Notes under the pieces: model-generated
What the model was told of the DNA's origin: nothing
Databases searched by the model: none
What the model saw: the letters and a program-made list of their open reading frames with translations, nothing else
Program-made: the position numbers and the translations under genes
From: Acephala macrosclerotiorum
Lineage: Eukaryota; Ascomycota; Leotiomycetes; Helotiales; Mollisiaceae
Length of the DNA stretch: 64,000 nucleotides
Assembly (NCBI GenBank): GCA_014904845.1
Contig: MU119206.1
Location: forward strand, 784,193-848,192
Direction: 5' to 3'
In this document: positions 1-11,735 of the stretch, one piece after another
Position numbering within the stretch: position 1 is the stretch's first letter
Layout of the letters: each line of letters begins with the position of its first letter

Positions 1-3000
1 ATATTTTCTTTTTGTAGTTTTAATAATAATTTTATGTCGTTTTTTTTTTATTTATTATAAAAACTTTAAAAATTTTAATTTTTTCAATAATAATAATAAA
101 AAATTAATCGTTGAAATTTTTGTAATTTTTTTTATCGTTTTTAATAAAATTATAATATTTATTTTATTTAAATTTTTTATTATATACGTTTTTATTTCGT
201 GATTTTATTAAACGTTTTTAATTACGTTTTTTAATTAATTCTTTATTTATTTCATTTAATTAAAAAAACCAATTTTTTTTTTTTGGATTTTTTTAATTAT
301 TTTTTTTAATTATTAATTCAATTATAAGTTTTCAGTATTTCTTTTTTCGTATAATAAGATTTAACGATTATTAAACGAAAATTAATCGATTTATAAAATA
401 TATCAATTATATATATTTCTTTATTAATTACTAATAATTTGTATAGTTTTTTTTATTTATTTTTTTATATTAAACGCGTACTTTAAATAGAATTAATAAA
501 TTTAATATAAATTTCGTATTTAAATCGTTTTTCATTAAAAACGTATTATTAATTTAATATTAAATATATAAATATTGTATTTTTTTAATAATTACTCGAA
601 TTATTTCAATTTTTTTAATAATTAATAACGATAACGTATCGTTACTAATTATTTTAAAATATATTTTAAAAACTAATAATATAAATATAATATCGTTTAA
701 TTTTATCGAATTATTAACAATTTTAATTACTATTTATAAAATTATATTTTTGTCGATTTATTTCTCGATTAATTCGTTGTAAATAATTTTATAAATTTAA
801 TATAATAAAATGTAATATTTTTCTATTTTTTTTATATTATTATAAATTTCAATAAATATTTTTTTAATTTCAATTACTATTATTTTAGTATTTTATTGAA
901 ATTTTGTAAACGAGAAATTTTTTTTAACGTTGTAAATAATATAATTTAATAATTTTTAATATATATCGATTTAATATATACGTAATATATTTTATATTGT
1001 TTTTATAAATATATTTTTTATAAATCTAATAATTTGAAATACTATAAACGAATTTACTACTTATAAAATTAATTTTTTATTTAAATATAAAACGTTAACA
1101 ATAATCAAATAATTGAATTTATAATTATTTTACAAAATAAATTTGAAATTTTTAAATAATTATTTATATATTTAATAATAATAACAATATTTAATGAAAT
1201 ATTAAATATATTTAATATTTACATTATAATCAATTTATTAAAAAACTTTTATAAAACGTTGTACTAATAAATAATTAAAATATTTATATAATTAATATAA
1301 TTTTATATTGATAAAATAATTTTAAATTAAACTTTTCTTTAATTAATATAATAATATCTATAAATAATTTCATTTTTTTACAATAAAAACGATTTTATTT
1401 TTTTAAATCAAAATATTTTTTAGATTATCGAATTTTATATTTATAGTATTTATATTTTAAATATAAAATAAAAAAAATATATTTATAAAAACAATATAAA
1501 AAATATTAATTCGAATAATTTTTTATAATAAAATAATATTTTTATTAAAACGAATTTTATAAATTTCAATTATAAATATATTTAATTAAACGTTAATATT
1601 AAATTTTTATAGTACTATAAATTGCAATTAATTAATAATTGATATTTTAATGATTTTATTATTTAATATAATCTTTTGAAATTTTTTTAAAAAATATCGA
1701 TTTTTGAAAATAAAAAATAAATATTAATTCGATTCAAATAATTCAAATTATAATAATAAAATATTAAATATATTTTTTCTTATAATAATATAACGAGTAA
1801 ATTGATTATTTAAAATAATTATTATTTGCATATTATTAATCTTTTTAAATTCAATAAAATAATTCTTATTTTTATTTTCTATTTCTATATTTATTAATAA
1901 TTGATCAATTTTTACTATTTAATTATTTTTTAATAAATTTTTTATTTTTTCGATTTAATAAAAAATTTTTAATAATAAATTATTATAATATTTCGATTTA
2001 CTATATATTGAATTTATTATCGAAATTTTGTATATATTTATTATTATTTTTTTATCGTATATTTTATTAATTAGTATTTCAATTTATTACAAATATAATA
2101 TTTTTTTTAATATAATTCTTTTTAAAATCTATAATTTCTACAATATTTATCTCAAAAGTTTTTTCGATTTCAATATTTTCGATTTTGTATTTAATCGCGT
2201 TTTTTGTTTTATTTTCTATAAATACAATTAATTTAATTTTAATCGAATTCGTTTTTTTTTTTAATTTTAAAAAATAAAATTTAAATTATATTATTGTATT
2301 TTACGTGATCGTATTATAGTATTTATTATTAATCGCAATTTAATATAAATACTTTTAAAAGTATTAATAAATTTATAAAAAATAAAATTATATTTTTCAA
2401 TATTTCAATAAATACTAATAATTTGATTTTACAAACTCTATTTCGTTTAATATTTTAATAATAAATTTAATTAAATCTTTTGAAATTAATTGAAAAATAT
2501 TTATAAATATTTCAATTTAATTTTTATTAAATTAATCGTAATAATTTTTACTAAAATTATTTCTTTTTATAAAAATATATATAATTAGCGATTTTTTTAA
2601 TCTCGAAATAAATTTTTATTATTATTATTATTAACGTAATAAAATCGAAAAAATTTTCTAGAAATTTATCGAAATAAAATACGTTTATACGTTTTATAAA
2701 ATTAATAAAAAATGTTTTATCGTATTAATTTTGAGATAATTCGATTTTATTATAATAATTATAAAAAATTAATAATTTGCAATTAAAAATATTATATAAT
2801 TTTTTATTATATTTTTTATTATTAATATAAATTTTTATTAAATTTATAAATAGTTTAATAAAAATATTTTGTAAATTATTATATTGATTCGATTATTATT
2901 AAAAAAATTATTAGTAAATATATTAAATATTTTATATTATATTAAACAAATTCGTATTTATAAAAAAAATTATAATAAAAAAATATAAAAAGTATTTATA

Positions 3001-4060
3001 GAAATAATCGTATTCGTAATAAAAAAATTCGTACTAGTAATTGAAATCGTAAAAATAATTATATTTTAATTATTAAATATTAATATTAAAATATTTTGAT
3101 TTATTAATTGAATTAATTGATTTTATCGAGAAAAAAAATTTTATTTTTTAATTAATCGACAATTTTTATTTGTATTTATTTATAAAAAATTTTTATTAAA
3201 AAACTTTTTTTAAATTATTAATAATAAATTTTTTATTTTTCGATATTTAAATTTCGTAAATATATAAAAAATCTTGTAAACAGCGCATAAAATCTTTATA
3301 TATTAAACGTAAAATTTTTTATAAACAATTTTTAAAGTTTTCTTAAAAATATTTTTATAAATTACAATTAAAATTTTTTTTTTTTTATATATTTTAAAAT
3401 AATAAAAAATATATTTATTTAATATTATTTTATTAAAATTTTTATTATTCGTAGAATTAAAATCTTTTTTTTATTTGTTTTTATTGTAAAAAAATTTAAT
3501 TTTAAATAAATTTATTATTTTAAAAAATAATTATATAATAAATAATAAAAAAATTGAAAATTTTAATTCGAATTCAAATAAATATTATTATTAATATTTA
3601 TGTATTTTTAATTAAATAACAAATAAAAATACAAAATTTCTTTTGAAAATTCGTTTTTGATATAAATTCGAATAAATTAATACAAATTTAAAATTATTTT
3701 TACGTTTTTTTATTCGTTTTTCGTAAACGTTATTATTTTATATAATAAATATAAATTTAAAAAATAAATATAAATTTGAGATTGTTTTTATATTATTTTC
3801 TTTAAATTCTTAATAATTTCAATATTTTTAGCGCGTTTTTATAAGAGAATTTTTATAGATTTTTGTTTTTTCAAAAATACGTTAATTATTTTAAATATTT
3901 TTTTATAAAAAACAAATTATTTAAAGAATTTATTTCTTTTTATAAATTAATTTCTTTTAAATAAAAATATAATTTCAATTCTAGTGCAAATAGCGCTAGT
4001 CCCGATCTGGCCTAGTATCGCACGTGACTATTAAACTAATATTGTATTCACACGTAATTG
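1..4060. repeat. RIP-degraded large repeat, copy A (cut by window start)
   Basis: Extremely AT-rich DNA with no credible coding capacity. It aligns base for base, with many C/T and G/A differences, to the copy that begins near 4789: position 1 here corresponds to about 4789, so the offset is about 4788 bp. Remaining cytosines are mostly in CpG. This pattern of transitions only, saturated AT content and paired copies is what repeat-induced point mutation leaves. The original element class cannot be read because no reverse transcriptase or transposase motif survives. The right end carries the GC-normal tail listed separately. The left end lies outside the window. Confidence 0.85.
3980..4051. 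repeat. GC-normal conserved tail of copy A
   Basis: A roughly 70-bp stretch of near-normal composition inside otherwise saturated AT DNA. It contains the core TAGTCCCGATCTGGCCTAG followed by TATCGCACGTGACTA. Just upstream is an imperfect hairpin (CTAGTGC / GCGCTAG, loop AAATA). The same stretch occurs at the end of copy B with only a few transitions, so it has escaped most of the mutation that erased the rest of the repeat. Confidence 0.7.
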
Positions 4061-7000
4061 AATCGTATTTTTAAATTAGATTAAAACGTATTTATTGAAA
4101 ATCAATAGTATTTTTAATATTAAAACTTTTTTAAATTTGATTAAAAATTTAATTTTATTAAATTCGTTTTTCTCGAGAATAAAAAATCTTTTTTTTATTA
4201 GTATAAATATATTATCGATTTACATTTTAATAACGTCGAAAAATCTTTTAATAATCGTAATTAGAAAATAAAAATCGTATATCGATATAATTATAAATTT
4301 TTTTTTTATAATATTTATAATACGTAGTTTATTAATATATTTTTACTTTTATAATTTTATATAAAAACTTTAAAATAATTATAATTATATTTAATAAATA
4401 TATTAATATAAATCGTTAAAAATTTGTTATAAATTGAATATAAATTTAAATAATATTACGAAATTATATTCTAATTTTTTTATTTAAAAATTAAATTAAA
4501 AAAAGTATTAAAACGATAATTAATTATTAATTAATTTTTTGTATTATTAAAAATTGCATAAAAATCAAATTTTTTTTTATTGTTATATTTTTGAATTATT
4601 AATCTCGATTTTTTGTAAAAAATATTAATAGTTTTATTTTTAATTTCATTGATTAATCTCAAATTAAAAATTCGAACTTTAATATATTTATTAAAATTGT
4701 ATTAAATAAAATTAAAAAAAAAATTTATAATCAAATTATTAATTTTTTTTTTTAAAACGTTTTAAATAATTATTCAAAAATTGTAATTATATTTTTTTTT
4801 TTATAGTTTTAATAATAGTTTTATATCGCTTTTTTTTTTATTTATTATAAAAACTATAAAAATTTTAATTTTTTCGATAATAATAATAAAAAATTAATTA
4901 TTAAAATTTTTGTAATTTTTTTCGTTGTTTTCAATAAAATTATAATATTTATTTTATTTAGATTTTTTGTTATATACGTTTTTATTTCGTGATTTTTTTA
5001 AGCGTTTTCGATTATATTTTTTGATTAGTTTTTCGTTTATTTTACTCGATTAAAAAAACAAAAAAAAAAAATTTTAATTTTTTTTAATTATTCTTTTGAT
5101 TATTAATTCGATTATAAATTTTTGATATTTTTTTTTTCGTATAATAAAATTTGATAATCGTTAAACGAAAATTAATTAATTTGTAAAATATATTAATTAT
5201 ATATATTTTTTTATTAATTATTAATAATTTGTATAATTTTTTTTATTTATTTTTTTTACGTTAAACGCATATTTTAAATAAAATTAATAAGTTTAATATA
5301 AATTTCGTATTTAAATTGTTTTTTATTAAAAACGCATTATTAATTTAATATTAAATATATAAACGACGTATTTTTTTTAGTAATTATTTTAAAATATATT
5401 TTAAAAATTAATAATATAAATATAATATCGTTCGATTTTATCGAATCGTTAATAATTTTGATTACTATTTGTAAAATTATATTTTTATTAATTTATTTTT
5501 CGATTAATTCGTTATAAATGATTTTATAAATTCAATATAATAAAATATAGTATTTTTTTACTTTTTTTATATTATTATAAATTTTAATAAATATTTTTTT
5601 GATTTCAATTGTTATTGTTTTAATATTTTATTAAAATTTTGTAAATAAAAAGTTTTTTTTTGATATTGTAAACGATATAATTTAATAGTTTTTAATATAT
5701 ATTGATTTAATATATATATAATGTATTTTATATTGTTTTTATAGATATATTTTTCATGAATTTAATAATTTGAAATACTATAAATAAATTTATTATTTGT
5801 AAAATTAGTTTTTTATTTAAATATAAAACGTCGATAATAATTAAATAATTAAATTTATAATCATTTTATAAAATAAATTTGAATTTTTTAAATAATTATT
5901 TATACATTTAATAATAATAACAATATTTAATAAAATATTAAATATATTTAATATTTATATTATAATTAATTTATTGAAAATTTTTTATAAAACGTTATAT
6001 TAATAAATAATTAAAACGTTTATATAATTAATATAATTTTATATTGATAAAATAATTTTAAATTAAATTTTTTTTTAATTAATACAATAGTATTTATAAA
6101 TAATTTTATTTTTTTATAATAAAAACGATTTTATTTTTTTGAATTAAAATATTTTTTAAATTGTCGAGTTTTATATTTATAGTATTTATATTTTAAATAT
6201 AAAATAAAAAAAATATATTTATAAAAACAATATAAAAAATAATAATATTTAATAAAATATCGATTTGAATAGTTTTTTGTAATAAAACAATATTTTTATT
6301 AAAGCGAATTTTATAAATTTCGATCGTAAATATATTTAATTAAATATTAATATTAAGTTTTCATAGTATTATAAATTGCAATTAATTAATAATTAATATT
6401 TTAACGATTTTATTATTTAATATAATTTTTTAAAAAAATTTTAAAAAATATTAATTTTCAAAAATAAAAAATAAATATTGATTCGATTCGAGTAATTCAA
6501 ATTATAATAATAAAATATTAAATATATTTTTTCTCATAATAATATAACGAGTAAATTGATTATTTAAAATAATTATTATTTACGTATTATTGATTTTTTT
6601 AAACTCGATAAAATAATTTTCATTTTCGTTTTCTATTTTTATATTTATTAGTAATTAATTAATTTTTATTATTTAATTATTTTTTAATAAATTTTTTATT
6701 TTTTCGATTTTAATAAAAAAACTTTAATAATAAATTATTATAATATTTCGATTTATCGTATATTGGATTTATTATCGAAACTTTATATATATTTGTTATT
6801 GTTTTTTTATTATATATTTTATTGATCAATATTTCGATTTATTATAAATATAGTATTTTTTTTAATATAATTTTCTTTGAAATTTATAATTTTTATAATA
6901 TTTATTTCGAAAGTTTTTTTAATTTCAATATTTTCAATTTTATATTCGATTACGTTTTTTATTTCGTTTTTTATAAATATAATCGATTTAATTTTAATTG

Positions 7001-8701
7001 AATTCATTTTTTTTTTTTTATTTTAAAAAATAAAATTTAAATTATATTATTGTATTTTACGTAATCGCGTTATAGTATTTATTATTGATCGCAATTTAAT
7101 ATAAACGCTTTTAAAAATATTAACGAATTTATAAAAAACAAAATTACATTTTTTAATATTTCAATAAATACTAATAATTTGATTTTATAAATTATATTTT
7201 ATTTAATATTTTAATAATAAATTTAATTTAATTTTTTGAAATTGATTGAAAAATATTTATAAGTATTTTAATTTAGTTTTTATTAGATTAATTATAATGA
7301 TTTTTATTAAAATTGTTTTTTTTTATAAAAATATATATAATTAATAATTTTTTTTAATTTTGAAATAATTTTTTATTATTATTACTAGTGTAATAAAATC
7401 GAAATCTTTTTTTAGAAATTTATCGAAATAAAATATATTTATACGTTTTATAAAATTAATAAAAAATATTTTATTGTATTAATTTTAAAATAATTCGATC
7501 TTATTATAATAATTATAAAAAATCGATAATTTGTAATCAAAAATATCATATAATTTTTTATTATATTTTTTATTATTAATATAAATTTTTATTAAATTCG
7601 TAAATAATTTAATAAAAATATTTTGTAAATTGTTATATTGATTTGATTACTATTAAAAAGATTATTAGTAAACATATTAAATATTTTGTATTACATTAAA
7701 TAAGTTTGTATTTGTAAAAAAAATTGTAATAAAAAAAATATAAAAAATATTCGTAGAAATAATCGTATTCGTAGTAAAAAAATTTGTATTAATAATTGAA
7801 ATCGTAAAAGTAATTATATTTTAATTGTTGAATATTAATATTAAAATATTTTGATTTATTAATTGAATTGATCGATTTTATTGAAAAAAGAAATTTTTAT
7901 TCTTTAATTGATCGACGATTTTTGTTTGTATTTATTTATAAAAATTTTTTTAAATTATCGATAATAAATTTTCTATTTTTCGATATTTAAATTCTATAAA
8001 TATATAAAAAGTCTTGTAAACGACGTATAAAATTTTTGTATATTAAATATAAAATTTTTTACGAATAATTTTTAAAGTTTTTTTAAAAGTATTTTTATAA
8101 ATTGTAATTAAAGTATTTTTTTTTTTTATATATTTTAAAATAATAAAAAATATATTTATTTAATATTGTTTTATTGAGATTTTTATTATTTGTAAAATCG
8201 AATTTTTTTTTTATTTGTTTTTATTATAAAAAAATTTAATTTTAAATAAATTTATTATTTTAAAAATAATTACGTAATAAATAATAAAAAAATTGAAAAT
8301 TTTAATTCGAATTCAAATAAATATTATTATTAATATTTATACGCTTTTGATCAAATAATAAGTAAAAATATAAACTTTTTTTTAAGAGTTCGTTTTTAAC
8401 GTAAATTCAAATAAATTAATACAAATTTAAAATCGTTTTCGCGTTTTTTTATTCGTTTTTTATAAACGTTATTATTTTGTATAGTAAACGAAAACTTAAA
8501 AAATAAATATAAACTTAAAATCGCTTTCGTATTATTCTCTTTAAATTTTTAATAGTTTTAATATTTTCGACGCGTTTTTATAAAAAAAAATTTATAGATT
8601 CTCGTTTTTTCGAAAATATATTAATTATTTTAAATACTTTTTTACAAAAAATAAACTATTTAAAAAATTCATTTTTTTTTGTAAATCAATCTTTTTTAAA
8701 T

Positions 8702-8865
8702 AGAAATCTAATTATTCTATAATTAATTAAACAATTACTAATCAATATTAGTATTATTAGAGATATTTATTATTAGTAATAAATTAAAAACGAAATAAAT
8801 AAATAGATTGAATAATTCATTGATTGATTATAAGTTCTAAATCTAGTAAACGCGCAAAAATTGAA
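8702..8865. repeat. Insertion of about 160 bp present only in copy B
   Basis: Copy A runs directly from the TTTAAATA stretch into the conserved tail (about 3955-3975), whereas copy B has about 160 extra bases here. The insert keeps several CpA dinucleotides that are rare in the surrounding repeat, which suggests it arrived after most of the RIP-type mutation. No clear terminal inverted repeat or target duplication can be read, so its class is unknown. Confidence 0.5.
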
Positions 8866-8880
8866 AAATATAATCTCAAT

Positions 8881-8947
8881 TCTAGCGCAAGCGGCGCTAG
8901 TCCCGATCTGGCCTAGTATCGCACGTGACTACTAAATTAATATTGTA
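8881..8947. repeat. GC-normal conserved tail of copy B
   Basis: Same tail as at 3980-4051. Here the hairpin is perfect: CTAGCGC and GCGCTAG separated by AAGCG. Copy A differs by C/T and G/A changes, so copy B is closer to the ancestral form. The tail is followed by ordinary AT-rich sequence, and the two copies lose similarity shortly after TATTGTA, which suggests that this is the 3' boundary of the element. Confidence 0.7.
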
Positions 8948-8950
8948 CTT

Positions 8951-9983
8951 ACAATTATTATTATTATATTATATTTATAATAATAAATTAAAAAAAATTA
9001 TTAAAATTAATATAATTATTTAATTTAAAAATCGTTAAAAAAAATTAAATAATTATATTTATTTTAATATAAAATATTAATATTTCGAATTTAATATAAA
9101 TATTTTAATAAAAAAATTATAATAATAAATAAAACGTAAAATAATAAAAATAAAAAATATTATTTATATATAAATAATATAATAATTAATTTATTAAAAA
9201 ACGATATAAATATAAATATTTTTATTTTTAAATAAATAAAAATTATAATAATAAATATAATTTTATTTTTATATTTAAATTAATATTAAATAAAAAAAAA
9301 TTTAAATTTAATAAATAAATTAATTTTTATATTAAATTTAATAATTTTTTTTTCGTTTTTATTAATTATTTTAAAAAATAAATATTAAATTTATATAAAT
9401 TAAATTATTATATTAATTAATATTAAAAAAATTATTATTAAAAAAATTTTAATAATTTTTATTATAAAATTAATAATAAATTAAATTAAAATTAAATTAA
9501 ATAAAAAAAACAATTAATTAAAATATTTTATATTAAAAAAACGAAAAAAATTTAAAATAAAATAAAAAATAAAAATAAAAATATTAATAATTAATATAAT
9601 TATAATATAATTATATAATTAATTTAATTAATAAAAAAATTAAAATTTTAATATATAATTTTATTATTATTAAAAAATTAAAATTTATTAAAATTTAATA
9701 ATTAATTAATAAATTTATTTAAATTATAAAATATTAATCGATTTTTATTTATAATAAAAATAATTTTATATATATAAAATTTTAATATTTTTTTTTTTAA
9801 AAAAATTAATATATATAATTATTTTAATAATAAATATTAATAAAAATAAAATATTTTTTGTATTTTATATTTTATTTTATTTTTAATAATTTAAATTTAT
9901 TATAAAAATTTTAATATAAAATTTTTTTATTTATATCGATTTTATCAATACAAATAAAAGCGTTATCTCTTTATAATTCTTTT
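8951..9983. other. Extreme AT-rich block, no gene
   Basis: Roughly 1 kb of almost pure A/T with very few cytosines, even more extreme than the flanking repeat copies and not obviously aligned to them. No open frame, no tRNA-like box and no clear repeat boundary were seen. It is probably another saturated RIP relic. Confidence 0.7.
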
Positions 9984-10234
9984 TACGAAAGCGCGGTTTT
10001 AAAATAATGAACTATAGTTCGAGTTTTTCTTACTTAAAATCAAAAATTTTACAATAAAAATACTTAGATTAAATTTATTACTTTAAAACTATATTTTCGT
10101 ATTTCATAGATAATTATAAACAGTTATTAAATAATTATATGATTAATATAATACTTAAATATATTATTTTTAGTGTTTTAATAAAGTGCATAGATCACGT
10201 GCATGGCTCATTACTTTAAAACCGCGCCTTCGTA
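9984..10234. mobile_element. MITE with TA target duplication (Tc1/mariner-like ends)
   Basis: The left end reads TA-CGAAAGCGCGGTTTTAAAA and the reverse complement of the right end reads TA-CGAAGGCGCGGTTTTAAAG. The match continues through TAATGARCYAT, so the terminal inverted repeats are about 30 bp with only transition differences. The element is 251 bp including the flanking TA dinucleotides, too short to code and AT-rich inside. TA duplication plus short inverted repeats is the hallmark of non-autonomous Tc1/mariner-type elements. It lies exactly at the border between AT-rich block and gene island. Confidence 0.8.
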
Positions 10235-11735
10235 CATGGGACTAGAACTGCTCTACGGGGAGCGCTAAATACTAAAAGCGACACATCTTGGCGTTTCTTG
10301 GCGTAAACACGTGCCGTAAGTCTCACGTTTTATTACGTAAACTCTACGTGGTCTTTTTTTTCTTTAGCGGGATAACCTTTAACTATCGTCAAAGGCATAT
10401 AAAACGTACCGCGAGAGTTGTAAGGAATAGTATGAGAATAACAGGCGTCTAGGCTAGGATGATGGGTATTCGGAAACGGGGAGCAGAGGTGGAAAATGGG
10501 CGTCTCTTGTTGGATCTCGTCAGAGACTGACTTGGCAGCTATACTAATCGAGCCTATGAATGGTGTGTTGAAGAGTATACATAGAGGTCTTTATCGTTTG
10601 ATTTGGACGGCCTCAATGCATTCTCGGAGATAAGTTGGCTGATGGAGACATTTCTCCAATCCTAACTAGTCCGTGGCTTGCCAAATAGATTCTTGTTGGA
10701 GGGTTTGAGTTTGTACAACAACGCTAGAATACTTCACAGACGAAGACACCTTCTAGCATCTGAAATTACTCTGAAAATATCTTGTCCTACCTTTCCCTCC
10801 TGGGGCCGCTTGGGATGAAGCGATGCGATTTGACTTGCAAACACAACCTAAGTTCCAGGTTACTTCATATCTCTTTTTATTGGAATTTTTACCACTTTCA
10901 GACCTAAAAGCAAATGATTTTCTGGCCGAGTTTTCCGCGGAAATATCTGCAGATGGCATCGAACGAATGAACGCTTCGCGACATTTTCCCATTGTGGGGT
11001 AAAGTGCGCAAATTTGAATTTTCTCGGAGAAGAATACGACGCTCGAAACTCGAAACCCTGGATCCAAAAGAAGAATTCTCCCATTGTTGGTTATATGATG
11101 ACACCTTCTCTAATACCAGTAGAGATTTATGTATGGAGCTTTATATATGTGAAGATAAGGAAATTCGCAGACACGACGGCACGTGTGAGGAATACTGCCA
11201 TATTTTGATCCTCTATACATTCAACTATCCTCGGGGAGGGAATGCAGGCAATGCATCGCACCCAAGACTCAAGTTAGCCATACCTAGCCAGAATCGAGTG
11301 CTATTTGAGGAGCATTCGCAACATAACTTATCGGCGCAAATGTTTGGGGTGAGCTGTTGCTTGACTTAGAATTAACGGAAGTTTAGAGTTCCTACTGACA
11401 ATCTATTGTTAGCATATCAAGTAGGGATTGCTAGCATTATAGAGGAAACCTATCTAGACGCAAACTCTGAAGAGAGGCTCATATTACTTGGCTGAGGCAG
11501 GAACTAATATGTCAGATCTATAAGATAAGGTTCTATCTCACACACAAGTCCATATACGTTCCGAAATAGAGAATCTAGCTCTAAACCAACACTTTCGCGT
11601 TTCCAGTGCCAAACAAAGCCACCAAATCCATTCACCCTTCATGCAGAAGTAGTAATAACCGTGGCCAAGGTCTATGCACAATAATCAGCACGACAAAAAT
11701 TCCAATAACAACCAGAATAACTCACCGAAGACATA
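10235..11735. other. Intergenic/accessory stretch without a supported gene
   Basis: Composition returns to normal. Open frames on both strands near 10750-11370 overlap each other, lack convincing starts (the longest plus-strand one, 10992-11369, starts at TTG) and show no domain or secretion signal. Nothing else was recognised. The region is downstream of the minus-strand CBM1 gene and could hold its 3' UTR. Confidence 0.4.

Larger units (their letters stand above)
4061..8950. repeat. RIP-degraded large repeat, copy B
   Basis: Second copy of the same element in direct orientation. From about 4789 to 8950 it matches copy A. The roughly 730 bp before that (4061-4788) may be the 5' part of the element that lies upstream of the window in copy A, giving an element of roughly 4.9 kb; this is inference. 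Differences from copy A are overwhelmingly transitions, plus some small indels and one insertion of about 160 bp (about 8702-8865). Open frames such as 6819-7007 are AT-rich noise with Ile/Asn/Lys-only composition and are not genes. Confidence 0.8.

Noticed and set aside
2028..2231. Open frame of 67 codons in the left AT-rich block
   Set aside because: Composition is almost only Ile, Phe, Tyr, Asn and Leu, as expected from random AT-rich DNA, and the aligned repeat copy does not keep the frame.
3997..4020. Helitron 3' terminus at the repeat tail
   Set aside because: Hairpin plus CTAG-T looks right, but similarity between the copies continues past CTAG for about 30 bp and no 5' TC end or Rep/helicase trace is visible. 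Kept only as an idea.
6819..7007. Minus-strand frame of 62 codons in repeat copy B
   Set aside because: Lys/Ile/Asn-only composition inside a RIPed repeat; not conserved in copy A.
10992..11369. 125-codon plus-strand frame
   Set aside because: First codon is TTG, it overlaps several other-strand frames, and no domain or secretion signal is visible.
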